In this document: positions 26,361 through 35,258 of the stretch, piece by piece
How positions within the stretch are numbered: the first letter of the stretch is position 1
Layout of the letters: each line of letters begins with the position of its first letter
NCBI RefSeq assembly: GCF_006442315.1
Contig: NZ_VFVY01000004.1
Span: forward strand, 62,001-126,000
Length of the DNA stretch: 64,000 bases
Origin: Mesorhizobium sp. B2-3-4
GTDB lineage: Bacteria; Pseudomonadota; Alphaproteobacteria; Rhizobiales; Rhizobiaceae
Reading direction: 5' to 3'
Translations under genes and position numbers: made by a program
Notes under the pieces: generated by a model
What the model saw: only the letters and a program-made list of their open reading frames with translations
Databases searched by the model: none
Told to the model about the DNA's origin: nothing

Positions 26361-27619
26361 ACGGATTTGGCGAGGCGATCCGCTCGTTTGCCGTCACTCT
26401 CTGGGTTTCGCGCAAGAGCCGCAAGAGTTTCGAGCGCTGGCAGACGCGCGCCTTGCGGCGCTGGCTCGACCGGGATCTGCCGCTCGCGCCCTTCTATGGC
26501 AAGCCGGCGCGCCGTCTCGGCGACCTGCCTATAACCGACAAGTCGCTGCTGATGGCGAATTTCGAGCGCTTCAACAGCGCCGGCGTATCGGCGGACGACG
26601 CCTGGCCAGCGGCTGCGGGTGACGGCCGTCTCGGCGCGCTGACCGTCGGCGCCAGCACCGGCACCTCGGGCAATCGCGGCCTTTTCGTCATTTCGCAAGC
26701 CGAGAAATATCGTTGGCTGGGGACGATCCTGGCGAAAGCCATTCCCGACCTCCTCTGGCGTCGGCAGCGCGTGGCGGTGATCCTGCCGCAGAATACCGGC
26801 CTTTACGACAGCGCACGCCAGTCGAAGCGGCTGGACCTTTGCTTCTTCGACCTGACGCTCGGGCCGGAGCATTGGCGCGCGGCACTCGAGGCTTTCGCGC
26901 CGACCGTGATCATCGCGCCGCCCAGGATGTTGCGGCATCTGGCGACCGAGCGTTTTCGGCTCTCGCCGCTACGCGTCTTCAGCGCCGCCGAAACGCTCGA
27001 TCCGGTCGACCGCCCTGTTATCGAAGCGTTCTTCGGGCAGCGACTCGACCAGATCTACATGGCGACCGAAGGCCTGTTCGCGGTCACCTGCCGGCAGGGC
27101 GGGCTGCATCTGGCCGAGGATTCCATCTTCTTCGAATTCGAACCGGTCGGCGATGGCCTGGTGACGCCGCTGATCACCGCCTTCCGCCGCCGGACGCAGA
27201 TCATGGCGCGCTACCGGATGAACGATCTCCTGCGCCTGTCGTCCTCGCCGTGCCGTTGCGGCTCGCCGTTGCGCACGGTCGATGAGATCGTCGGCCGCAT
27301 GGATGATGCCTTCCGTCTGGCCTCGGCGCGAGGCCCGCTGCTGATCACGCCAGATATACTGCGCAATGCGGTGTTGAAGGCGGATCGGCGCATCGACGAC
27401 TTCCGCCTGGTCCAGACGGCGCCCGAGGCGGTCGAGTTGCGCCTGGCGCCCGACCTGGCCGATGACGCGGCACAGGCGGCCTTCTCGGCGCTGCGCGGAC
27501 TGTTCGCCTCGCGCCAGGCGACGGCCGTCGTGGACCTCATCCGCGCGCCCCTGCCCCTGGACATCGGCCGCAAGCTGCGCCGGGTCGAATGCCGGTTGCC
27601 GGCGGAGCCGGCGCCGTGA
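26357..27619 (+). CDS. Adenylate-forming enzyme of the phenylacetate-CoA ligase / F390-synthetase branch
   Basis: 420 residues, start ATG 26357 within an ATGA overlap. The nucleotide-binding loop TVGASTGTSGNRGLF (about 97-110) is clear, with YMATEGLFAV as the aromatic-switch region and a YRMNDLL segment near the usual hinge. A CRCG pair lies near residue 297. The length and motifs match the small PaaK-like proteins annotated as F390 synthetase-related. It should activate a carboxylate as an acyl-adenylate for transfer, perhaps to the acyltransferase encoded next. It ends in a GTGA overlap. Confidence 0.83.
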   Translation: MNGFGEAIRSFAVTLWVSRKSRKSFERWQTRALRRWLDRDLPLAPFYGKPARRLGDLPITDKSLLMANFERFNSAGVSADDAWPAAAGDGRLGALTVGASTGTSGNRGLFVISQAEKYRWLGTILAKAIPDLLWRRQRVAVILPQNTGLYDSARQSKRLDLCFFDLTLGPEHWRAALEAFAPTVIIAPPRMLRHLATERFRLSPLRVFSAAETLDPVDRPVIEAFFGQRLDQIYMATEGLFAVTCRQGGLHLAEDSIFFEFEPVGDGLVTPLITAFRRRTQIMARYRMNDLLRLSSSPCRCGSPLRTVDEIVGRMDDAFRLASARGPLLITPDILRNAVLKADRRIDDFRLVQTAPEAVELRLAPDLADDAAQAAFSALRGLFASRQATAVVDLIRAPLPLDIGRKLRRVECRLPAEPAP

Positions 27620-28767
27620 GCCGGGCCCCGTCAACCGCGCTAAAGCAGCCCCCGGAGCAAGCCGACCGCGTCGAGAACGACCGGCGCAAGGTCGAGGCTT
27701 TCGCGCACCTCTTCAACACGGTGCCGGTGCGCGACCTCGTCGCCAACCTGACTGTCCGTGTCGAACCTTTCGAGATCGCCGGGCGCTCCTTTCCGCTGAC
27801 GCTGAACAATGCCGCCGACGCGCCGAACTGCTACATCTGCTGCCCGTCCAGCGCCTATATCGACTATGCAATCGACGAGACGCGCAATTTCGCGTCGAAT
27901 CCCCTGCTGCAAAGGGCGCTCCGGATGCTGATCGGTCTATGCGCCCCGCTGGTGAAGGCAAGCGGCCTCGATCATCAGGTGCAGGTCAACAACTGGCTTT
28001 TTTCCACCAATCCCGTGCCGCTGCTCGATCGCACTTCAGTCGCGGCGATGCGCAGGGATTCGACGACACGATTTCCCGATCGCGCAATCGTCATCCGCTC
28101 GCTGAACGAGATCGCCGATCCTGCGAGCATCGCGGCCCTCAAGGCGGAGGGATTTCGCATGCTGGCAGCGCGCCAGGTCTATATTTTCGCCGACCGCAGC
28201 GCCGTGCCGCCGATGACGCGCGACATGAAACGCGACCGCGCGCGGCTGCGCACCACATCGTTACGCATCGTTGGCGACGCCGATTTCACCGAGGCCGATT
28301 ATGTCAGGAGCCAGGAGCTCTACGACATGCTCTATCTCAGGAAATACACGCCGCTCAATCCGCACTACAGCGCGCGCTATATCTCTGAGATGCACCGGCA
28401 TGGCATCTTGCGGCTTGCCGGCTTGCGAGACGAAAAGGGACAACTCGTCGCCGTCACCGGCCTGTTCGAGAACGGCGCGACGCTGACCCAGCCGATCGTC
28501 GGCTACGATACCAGTCTGCCGGTCGGCGACGGGCTCTACCGGATGGCCATGGCGATGGCCCAGGACCACGCCACGGCACGCGGCCTGTTCTTCAACATGA
28601 GTGCCGGTGCGGCCGCCTTCAAACGCCATCGCGGCGCCGTACCGGCGATCGAGTACAACGCCTGCTATGTCGGGCATTTGCCTTTTCGCCAGCGCTTTGC
28701 GGTGGGGACAATGGAGCGGGTGCTGGCGTGGATCGGGATTCCCCTGCTTCGGAGATTTGAACTGTGA
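27616..28767 (+). CDS. GNAT-fold acyltransferase-like protein
   Basis: 383 residues from a GTG at 27616 overlapping the previous stop. The N-terminal ~200 residues are not recognised; they include CYICCPSSAYIDYAIDE with three cysteines. The C-terminal half (about 215-365) looks GNAT-like, with a helix-rich YVRSQELYDMLYLRKYT, a core RLAGLRDEKGQLVAVTGLF strand pair and a FFNMSAGAAAFKRHRG ending. No acetyl-CoA loop is textbook, so the class is a judgement. Placement between an adenylate-forming enzyme and a Rieske oxygenase suggests acyl transfer in the same pathway. Confidence 0.72.
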   Translation: MSRAPSTALKQPPEQADRVENDRRKVEAFAHLFNTVPVRDLVANLTVRVEPFEIAGRSFPLTLNNAADAPNCYICCPSSAYIDYAIDETRNFASNPLLQRALRMLIGLCAPLVKASGLDHQVQVNNWLFSTNPVPLLDRTSVAAMRRDSTTRFPDRAIVIRSLNEIADPASIAALKAEGFRMLAARQVYIFADRSAVPPMTRDMKRDRARLRTTSLRIVGDADFTEADYVRSQELYDMLYLRKYTPLNPHYSARYISEMHRHGILRLAGLRDEKGQLVAVTGLFENGATLTQPIVGYDTSLPVGDGLYRMAMAMAQDHATARGLFFNMSAGAAAFKRHRGAVPAIEYNACYVGHLPFRQRFAVGTMERVLAWIGIPLLRRFEL

Positions 28768-29759
28768 GCAAGGCCGTGCGGAAGGATTTTTGGCAGGCCG
28801 TGGCACTTTCGGCCGATGTCGGCGCCAAACCGCGGCGTATCCTGTTCGACGGCGCGCCGGTGGTGCTGTTCCGTTCGGACAAGGGGATCGCGGCGCTGTT
28901 CGACCGCTGCGTGCACCGGCTGGTCGAGCTGTCGACCGGCAAGGTCATCAACGGCGAGATCGAGTGCCCCTATCACGGTTGGCGCTACGATGACCAAGGT
29001 CTGTGCACCGCCATTCCAGGCCATGTCGGCGAGGTGCCGCGCTACCGCGTGCGGCGCTACGGCGCGATCGAGCGCGATGGCATCATCTTCGTCTCGGCGG
29101 GAACGCCGGAGGCCGAACCGTATCTCCACTGCATGCAGGGCCGGGACGTGATCGTGCGGCGCGTGCGCTCATCGACGCAGTCGACCGTGCTGGACGCCGC
29201 CGAAAACATCCTTGACGCCACCCACACGCATTTCACCCATAAGGGCCTGCTGCGTGGGCTCAGCGCCAAACGGCATCTGGTGCGGGTCGAGGTGACCGGC
29301 GGCGAAGGCTGGGTCGAGGCCTGCTACACCGGCGAGGAGCGCCAGCAAGGCTTGATCAGCCGCTTGCTGGAAGGCGAGCGCACGAAAACCATCGGCCGCT
29401 TCCGTCATCCGGGCATCGCCGAGCTGGAATATTGGGGCAAGGACGGACTGGCGCTGGCCACGACGTTCCATCTGCGCCAGGCGGATGAAAACACCGTCGA
29501 AGGCGTCGGCTGGCTGATCGGCCCGCGCCAGGGCTGGCTCGGCCCTCTCAAGGCGCTCGCCTTCAAGCCGTTGTTCAACATCGCGCTCAGCCAGGACCGC
29601 AAGGTGCTGAAATCGGCGAGCGACAATGCCCGCCACCCTCCCCTTGCATCGCCGGCGATCGGGCCGCTCGATTTCCTGCGCCGTGACATCGCGGCCATCA
29701 TGGCGGGCGAAATACCGCCCGCCGCGGCGACGCCGCGCGTGCATCAGATCGAGCTTTGA
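28764..29759 (+). CDS. Rieske [2Fe-2S] non-heme iron oxygenase, alpha-subunit type
   Basis: 331 residues from a GTG at 28764 (GTGA overlap). The Rieske cluster ligands are Cys49, His51, Cys68 and His71 (DRCVHR, then CPYHGW). The catalytic iron site follows as ENILDATHTHFTH, with Asp151, His154 and His159. It would hydroxylate, desaturate or demethylate the pathway product, needing an external ferredoxin and reductase, which are not encoded here. It is the last gene of the six-gene operon, and its final 16 bp overlap the convergent ATP-grasp gene. Confidence 0.88.
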   Translation: MSKAVRKDFWQAVALSADVGAKPRRILFDGAPVVLFRSDKGIAALFDRCVHRLVELSTGKVINGEIECPYHGWRYDDQGLCTAIPGHVGEVPRYRVRRYGAIERDGIIFVSAGTPEAEPYLHCMQGRDVIVRRVRSSTQSTVLDAAENILDATHTHFTHKGLLRGLSAKRHLVRVEVTGGEGWVEACYTGEERQQGLISRLLEGERTKTIGRFRHPGIAELEYWGKDGLALATTFHLRQADENTVEGVGWLIGPRQGWLGPLKALAFKPLFNIALSQDRKVLKSASDNARHPPLASPAIGPLDFLRRDIAAIMAGEIPPAAATPRVHQIEL

Positions 29760-30904
29760 AGCGGTCCGTTCCATTCGATGTCACGCGTCGAGGCGGCCTG
29801 CAGGCTGATGCGCTGGCGCAGCGCCGTCGCGGCGATCTCGGCCAGTGCACGCCACTGCGTCCTTTTGGGCGCGGGATCATCAGGCCAGTCGAGCAACTCG
29901 TCGGCACCATGCATTGCCTGGCGGAAGCGCTGCAGCTCGCCTGAACCGATGGCCGCCGGCAGGCCGTAGACCCACATGGCGAGCCGCACTGTCTGAGGCC
30001 GGTCCAGATCGGGCCTGACTTCGCCGCCCCCCAGCAGGGCGGCGGTGAAAGCCTGCGGATCGCGGAAGAAATGCAGGCCGCTGACGGCACGAGGGTTGCA
30101 TTCGAGCGGCAGCACAGTGCCGTCATGCTGCCGCATCAGGTCGAAAGAGATCTGGCCGGTCCAGCCGGTGCCGGCGACGAAGGCTTCGACGAAACGGCGC
30201 GCGACTTCATCCTCGACGCGCTCGAACCAGATACCGGCACCCTTGCCGGCGCGATAGCGGGAACGATAGAGCGCCAGCGCCTCGAGCTTGCCGTCCCGCG
30301 CCATTGCATAGGCGCTGATCTCATCGCCGGCGATGAAACGTTGCGCCACCCACGGCGCCGCTGTCGAAGGCTCTATGGCATCGAGCGCACCGGGCGGCGG
30401 CCGCAGCAGCACATGGCTGGCAAAACGCGACCAGACCGGCTTGAACACAAGCTCGCGCGCATGGCCGCGCACGGCCTCGATGTCCCCACTGGATTGCAGG
30501 AGCGTCGTTTCCGGTACGGCAAGGCCGAAGTCCTGCGCCAGGTGAATGAAGGCATGCTTGTCGTGAACCCTGGCCAGCAGGTCCATGTCAGGCGTGAACA
30601 GGCGAGCTGGCATGGTTCGGTCACGCCACAGCTGCGCGAGGTAGAAAACCTCCTCGCAGGTCGGGACAACCAGCTCCACGCCCTCGCGGCGAACCAGCTC
30701 TTCCACTGCCCTGTAATAGGCCGGCAGCGCAAAACGCGGCGGCGGCAGGCGGTGGTAGGCGGCGCAGGCGATACTTGCTGCTGCGATCGGCTGGGCCGGG
30801 CTGTCGGCCAGGACCACCCTCAGGCCGGCGCCATGCAGCAGCCGCGCCAGATGCAACGCCACCGGCGCGCGGGCACCCGTGACCAGCACCGTGCGGGCGC
30901 GCAT
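29744..30904 (-). CDS. ATP-grasp-fold ligase
   Basis: 386 residues. The N-terminal domain opens with VLVTGARAPVALHLARLLHGAG, a carbamoyl-phosphate-synthase-like nucleotide fold. The central ATP-grasp has LVFKPVWSRF (Lys for ATP), WVAQRFIAGDEISAYAM, and ISFDLMRQHDGTVLPLECNPRAVSGLHFF with the metal-binding Glu and Asn. Such enzymes join a carboxylate to an amine, thiol or similar through an acyl phosphate. Its 3' end overlaps the Rieske gene on the other strand. It lies 40 bp downstream of the patatin gene on its own strand, so it could belong to either neighbourhood. Confidence 0.85.
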   Translation of the reverse strand: MRARTVLVTGARAPVALHLARLLHGAGLRVVLADSPAQPIAAASIACAAYHRLPPPRFALPAYYRAVEELVRREGVELVVPTCEEVFYLAQLWRDRTMPARLFTPDMDLLARVHDKHAFIHLAQDFGLAVPETTLLQSSGDIEAVRGHARELVFKPVWSRFASHVLLRPPPGALDAIEPSTAAPWVAQRFIAGDEISAYAMARDGKLEALALYRSRYRAGKGAGIWFERVEDEVARRFVEAFVAGTGWTGQISFDLMRQHDGTVLPLECNPRAVSGLHFFRDPQAFTAALLGGGEVRPDLDRPQTVRLAMWVYGLPAAIGSGELQRFRQAMHGADELLDWPDDPAPKRTQWRALAEIAATALRQRISLQAASTRDIEWNGPLQSSI

Positions 30905-30944
30905 CAGACCGGGATCAAGGTGACAGACATCTGCCGCCCCGAGG

Positions 30945-31814
30945 TTAGTTCAAACCGCGCTTGCCGCGCTTGGGCCTGGTGACGCCGGAACGCGCCTCGA
31001 CGATCTTCTCCACCTGCCGCTTTAGCTCATCCTTGATCTCGGCCGTCTCGTTCATCAGAGCGTCGATCTTGAGGAAATCGAGGACGCGGTATTTCGACAC
31101 CGCCGGGCGCACCAGTATGTCGGGCTGGCACTGTTTCAGCTTGTTGGCGATGATCGACTGCATCATCAGCTGCGTGGCGCCGAACATCAGGTCGACCGAA
31201 GTCGGCTGTTTGCGATCGGCCTCTTCCGGCGCACCGACCACGTCGACGCCGATGATGATGTCGGCATCCTTCTCGATAAGGTCGAACGGCACCGGGTTGT
31301 AGATGCCGCCGTCGATCAGCAGCCTGCCGTCGCGCGTCACCGGCCGGAAAACAGCGGGAATGGCGGCGGATGCGGCAAGCGCGGAATGCAGGTCGCCATC
31401 GTCGAACACAGCAAGCTTGTGGCCGAAATAATCGGTCGCCGTCACCTTCAGCGGGATTTTCAGATCGGCGAAGGTTTCGGGAATGACCTCGGGCAGAAAC
31501 GCCTTCAGGATGCGCTCGACATTGAACTGGCTGACCCGGATGCCGTTTTGCATGGCTTCGGCGATCGTGCCCGGCCTGGCGCGCCACATGCGGCTTGCCA
31601 CCTCGGCGCGGCGGCCGAGGATCGAGCGGGCATAGTCATGGATATCCTTCCCGCTCATGCCCGAGGCCATGCCGGCGCCCATGATGGCGCCGATCGAGGA
31701 GCCGGCGATCGCCGCCGGCCGGATGCCGAGCTCGTCCAGCGCTTCGATGACATGGATATGCGCCAGGCCGCGCGCGCCGCCGCCGCCGAACGCTATGCCG
31801 AAGGTCGGGCTCAT
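30945..31814 (-). CDS. Patatin-like phospholipase
   Basis: 289 residues. The oxyanion loop GGGGARGLAHI, the nucleophile elbow GSSIGA and the catalytic Asp in DGGIYNPVPF give a complete Ser-Asp dyad, as in RssA-type bacterial patatins. There is no signal peptide, so it is probably cytoplasmic or membrane-associated and would deacylate lipids. Its C-terminus is Lys/Arg-rich. The ATG overlaps the stop of the upstream M16 peptidase gene by 4 bp, so the two are coupled. Confidence 0.9.
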   Translation of the reverse strand: MSPTFGIAFGGGGARGLAHIHVIEALDELGIRPAAIAGSSIGAIMGAGMASGMSGKDIHDYARSILGRRAEVASRMWRARPGTIAEAMQNGIRVSQFNVERILKAFLPEVIPETFADLKIPLKVTATDYFGHKLAVFDDGDLHSALAASAAIPAVFRPVTRDGRLLIDGGIYNPVPFDLIEKDADIIIGVDVVGAPEEADRKQPTSVDLMFGATQLMMQSIIANKLKQCQPDILVRPAVSKYRVLDFLKIDALMNETAEIKDELKRQVEKIVEARSGVTRPKRGKRGLN

Positions 31815-33196
31815 CCCTTGCCGGCTCCCGCCAGCGGTGGCCCGACCACCATGATGGTCGGCTCGGCCGTCAGCAGCTTCTTCGCCGCCGCCTTGACCTG
31901 ATCCAGCGTCACCGCGTTAATGTAGCCGGCACGGCGCTGCATGTAGTCGATGCCGAGATCGTCGATTTGCAATTCGACCAGCGTCGCGGCGATGGAACTC
32001 GACGAGTCCAGATTGCTGATGGCATAGGCGCCGATCAGATATTTCTTGGTCGCAGCCAGCTCTGCCTCGGTCGGGCCATCCTCGGCCAGGTGCTTGACGA
32101 CGTCGCGCACGATGCCGAGCGTCTCGGCGGCGCGATCCGAGCGTGTCCCGGTGGTGACGATCAGCGCGTTGGCATGGTCCTGGTTGACCAGCGAGGAATT
32201 GACGCTGTAGGCGAGCCCGCGCTTCTCGCGCACTTCCTCGAACAGGCGCGAGGTGAAGGTGCCGCCGCCGAGGATCTCGTTCATCAGCACGGCCGGGAAA
32301 AAATCCTGCGCCTTGCGCTTCACGCCCGGCCAGGCGAGTTGCAGCGATGTCTGCGGCAGGTCGTAATTGACCTCGATATGCTGCGCCAGCCTGGGCTCGA
32401 TATCGGCGACCGCGGTCAGCGCCTGGGTCGACGGCAGGTCACCGAACACCATGTCGAGCTTCTTTTTTAGCGTCTCGGGATCGATGGCGCCGACCACCGC
32501 GACATGCAGCCCGCCGCGCGCGAACACGGCCTTGTGCAGGGCCTTGAGATCGGCCTGCGTGATGGCGGCGATGCTTTCCCTGGTGCCCTGGTCGGAGCGT
32601 GAATAGGGATGGTCGCCATAGACGGCGCGCGCCCATCGGTTCTGCGCGATCGTGTCGGGGTCGTTCTCGTTGGCGATGATGCCGGACAGGACCTGGGCGC
32701 GGATGCGGTCGATCGGCGCCTGGTCGAAGCGTGGCTCGTTGACCGCCAGCCGTAACAGGTCGAACGCCTCGTCGCGCTGCTCGGCCAGCATGCGCATGGA
32801 ACCGTAGATGCCGTCGCGGGTCTCGTCGAAGCTCATCTCTGCGCCGGCATCGTCGAGCCTGATCTGGAATGCTTCCGAATCGAGAGGACCGGCGCCCTCG
32901 TCGAAGAGGCCGGTCATCAGATTGGCGAGACCCTCCTTGCCGGGCGGATCCTGCGTCGAGCCGCCGCCGAAGACAAAACGAACGGCGACGATCGGCACGG
33001 AATAGTCCTCCACCAGCCAGGCGGTGACGCCTTTCGGCGAGGTGACGGACTGGATCTCCATGGCGCGCGCGGCGAGCGCCGGCAGGACCAGGAAGACGAT
33101 GGAGAGGAAGAGAGTGGCGAGAGCGTGCAGGGCCTTGCCTTCTCCTCCGTGGAGAGAAGATGGAGACGTCAACGCGCCGCTAGACCGGTTCGTCAT
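31811..33196 (-). CDS. M16-family peptidase homologue lacking the zinc motif
   Basis: 461 residues from the ATG at 33196, which has GGGGAA upstream. A hydrophobic signal sequence spans about 24-46. The M16 fold is recognisable (VRFVFGGGSTQDPPGKEGLANLMTGLFDEGAG), but the place where active enzymes carry HxxEH reads GLANLMTGLF, so this is the non-catalytic partner. The Arg/Tyr-type C-domain segment RLFEEVREKRGLAYSV is kept. It starts 2 bp after the stop of the catalytic partner gene, and the two probably form a periplasmic heterodimer as in other bacterial M16B pairs. Confidence 0.9.
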   Translation of the reverse strand: MTNRSSGALTSPSSLHGGEGKALHALATLFLSIVFLVLPALAARAMEIQSVTSPKGVTAWLVEDYSVPIVAVRFVFGGGSTQDPPGKEGLANLMTGLFDEGAGPLDSEAFQIRLDDAGAEMSFDETRDGIYGSMRMLAEQRDEAFDLLRLAVNEPRFDQAPIDRIRAQVLSGIIANENDPDTIAQNRWARAVYGDHPYSRSDQGTRESIAAITQADLKALHKAVFARGGLHVAVVGAIDPETLKKKLDMVFGDLPSTQALTAVADIEPRLAQHIEVNYDLPQTSLQLAWPGVKRKAQDFFPAVLMNEILGGGTFTSRLFEEVREKRGLAYSVNSSLVNQDHANALIVTTGTRSDRAAETLGIVRDVVKHLAEDGPTEAELAATKKYLIGAYAISNLDSSSSIAATLVELQIDDLGIDYMQRRAGYINAVTLDQVKAAAKKLLTAEPTIMVVGPPLAGAGKG

Positions 33197-33198
33197 GA

Positions 33199-34587
33199 TC
33201 AGTTCCCCGCCTGTTGCTGCGGCAAGAGGTAGCCTGACGTCGAGCGTGCCAGTATCAGATAGCGCGCGGCGACGGCCTTGACCTCGTCCGTGGTGACCTT
33301 GCGGATACGGTCCGGCCATTGCTGCACGTCCTGGACATTGCCGCCGGTGGCCAGCGTCGAGCCATAGATCTCGGCCATCGAGTCCTGCTTGTCCCGGGCA
33401 AAGATCATCGACCTGACATAACGGTCCTTGGCCTTTTCGAGCTCATCCGACGTGACGCCGTCGCTTGCAATGCGCGCCACTTCCACATCGACCGCGGCTT
33501 CGACGTCGGCGAGCTTCGCATCGCCGCGCGGCGCGCCATAGACGGTGAAGTTGGTGTCGTCGAGCATGGTGCCCTGGAAATACGCACCCGCACTGGAAGC
33601 AATGCCCTGCTTCACAACAAGGGCCTGATAGAGCCGGCTGCGATTGCCGCCGCCAAGGATCTCGGCCAGCAGGTCGAGCGCTTCCGCCTCGCCGGGCTTG
33701 GCCGTATGGTAGGACGGCACCAACCATTGCGTCGAGAAGCTCGGCACGCTGACGCGCGCGTCGGAGAGGGTGACGGTGCGCTTGGTGTTCTGCTCGGGCT
33801 CGACCGGCCGGACGCGCGGCGGCAGGTCCGGCCCGCGCGCCACCTTGCCATAGGTCTTCTCGGCCAGCGTCTTCACCGTGTCGGGCTCGACGTCGCCGGC
33901 CACGATCAGCACGGCGTTGTTGGGCCGGTAGTACTTGTCGTAGAAGGCGGTGGCGTCGACGCGGTTCAGTTGCTCCATCTCCTGCATCCAGCCAATGACC
34001 GGAATGCGATAGGGCTGGTTCTGCCACAGCGTGGCATCGACTTCCTCGTCGAGCACGGCCTGGGGGTTGTTGTCGATGCGCGAACGGCGCTCCTCCAGGA
34101 TGACGTCGCGCTCGGTCTTGATGACATCGTCGGTGAGGATGAGATTGCGCATGCGGTCGGCCTCGAAGCTCATCATCAGTTCGAGCGCCGACGGTGCCAC
34201 CGTCTCGTGGAAGGCGGTGTAGTCATACGACGTGAAGGCATTGTTGGAGCCGCCAATGTCGGAGACGGCGCGGTCGAATTCTCCGGCCGCGTGATTGGTC
34301 GTCGCCTTGAACATCAGATGCTCGAAGAAATGGGCGATGCCGGATTTGCCCGGCGGCTCGTCGGCGCTGCCGATCTTGTACCACACCATATGGGTGACGA
34401 TCGGCGCGCGGTGGTCGGGAATGACCACCACTTCCATGCCGTTGTCGAGCAGGAAATCCGTCACCTTGAACGCGGCAGGCACGCTCTCGGGCAAAACCGG
34501 ACTCGCGGCCAGCACCGGGTCGTTCATGAGGAATGTCAGCGAGGTCGCCAGCAGCACTGTCCGCAGCCATTCGATTCTGGATGTCAT
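33199..34587 (-). CDS. M16-family zinc peptidase, catalytic subunit
   Basis: 462 residues with an N-terminal signal peptide (about 1-28, ending VLAA). The inverted zinc motif HFFEH is present in [14 protein letters not shown], followed by the downstream Glu region (DYTAFHETV). The C-terminal half has [18 protein letters not shown], the usual substrate-binding segment. It should degrade peptides in the periplasm with the non-catalytic homologue encoded next. No strong ribosome-binding site is visible before 34587. It lies 113 bp downstream of rsmD on the same strand. Confidence 0.93.
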   Translation of the reverse strand: MTSRIEWLRTVLLATSLTFLMNDPVLAASPVLPESVPAAFKVTDFLLDNGMEVVVIPDHRAPIVTHMVWYKIGSADEPPGKSGIAHFFEHLMFKATTNHAAGEFDRAVSDIGGSNNAFTSYDYTAFHETVAPSALELMMSFEADRMRNLILTDDVIKTERDVILEERRSRIDNNPQAVLDEEVDATLWQNQPYRIPVIGWMQEMEQLNRVDATAFYDKYYRPNNAVLIVAGDVEPDTVKTLAEKTYGKVARGPDLPPRVRPVEPEQNTKRTVTLSDARVSVPSFSTQWLVPSYHTAKPGEAEALDLLAEILGGGNRSRLYQALVVKQGIASSAGAYFQGTMLDDTNFTVYGAPRGDAKLADVEAAVDVEVARIASDGVTSDELEKAKDRYVRSMIFARDKQDSMAEIYGSTLATGGNVQDVQQWPDRIRKVTTDEVKAVAARYLILARSTSGYLLPQQQAGN

Positions 34588-34700
34588 TTACGGGTCCGGT
34601 GTCCTCGACGCGACGATAGGCAAGGTGCTGGCGACAAGCAAAGTGAATTGTTGGCCATGTTGCCGGCAAAGGCGGCGGCAAAGAGGCGTCGCGCGCCGGC

Positions 34701-35258
34701 TTATCGGGCCGCCTCGATGAAGCGGATGACGGTCTCGCCATAGCCGCGCTCGTCAAGCACCGAAAAGCCCGGACCGGGATCGAAGGGCGCGGACGCCGTC
34801 TCCTCGACCACGCAAAGCGCGCCGGGGCGCAGCCAGCCGCCATCCCTGGCCGACTGCAGCGCGCGCTCGCCAAGCCCCTTGCCGTAGGGCGGATCGGCGA
34901 AGACGAGGCCGAAGGGCGCAAGCGTGCCAGCCTCGCCAAGGGCGGTCGCGTCGCGGCGGAAGATCTTGGTGCGTCCCGTCAGGCCGAAGGCCTCGACATT
35001 GTCGCGGATCAGGCCGCGGCCTTCCGCCGATTCCTCGATGAAGACACCGTAGGATGCGCCGCGCGACAGCGCTTCCAGGCCGAGCGCGCCGGTACCGGCG
35101 AACAGGTCGAGCACGCGCGCGCCGTCGAGCTGCCCGGCGAAGCGATGCGCCAGCACGTTGAAGACCGCCTCTCGGGTGCGGTCGGTCGTCGGGCGGATGG
35201 CGCTGCTGCGAGGCGTCGCCAGCGGACGCCCGCGAAACTCACCGCCGACGATCCTCAT
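34701..35258 (-). CDS. rsmD: 16S rRNA (guanine(966)-N2)-methyltransferase
   Basis: 185 residues. RsmD features are clear: MRIVGGEFRGRPLATP, RPTTDRTREAVFN, the SAM-binding VLDLFAGTGALGLEALSRGA, and the catalytic DPPY (FADPPYGKG). It methylates G966 of 16S rRNA in the assembled small-subunit head. The ATG overlaps the stop of the upstream pseudouridine synthase gene by 4 bp, so two ribosomal RNA modification enzymes are coupled. Confidence 0.96.
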   Translation of the reverse strand: MRIVGGEFRGRPLATPRSSAIRPTTDRTREAVFNVLAHRFAGQLDGARVLDLFAGTGALGLEALSRGASYGVFIEESAEGRGLIRDNVEAFGLTGRTKIFRRDATALGEAGTLAPFGLVFADPPYGKGLGERALQSARDGGWLRPGALCVVEETASAPFDPGPGFSVLDERGYGETVIRFIEAAR

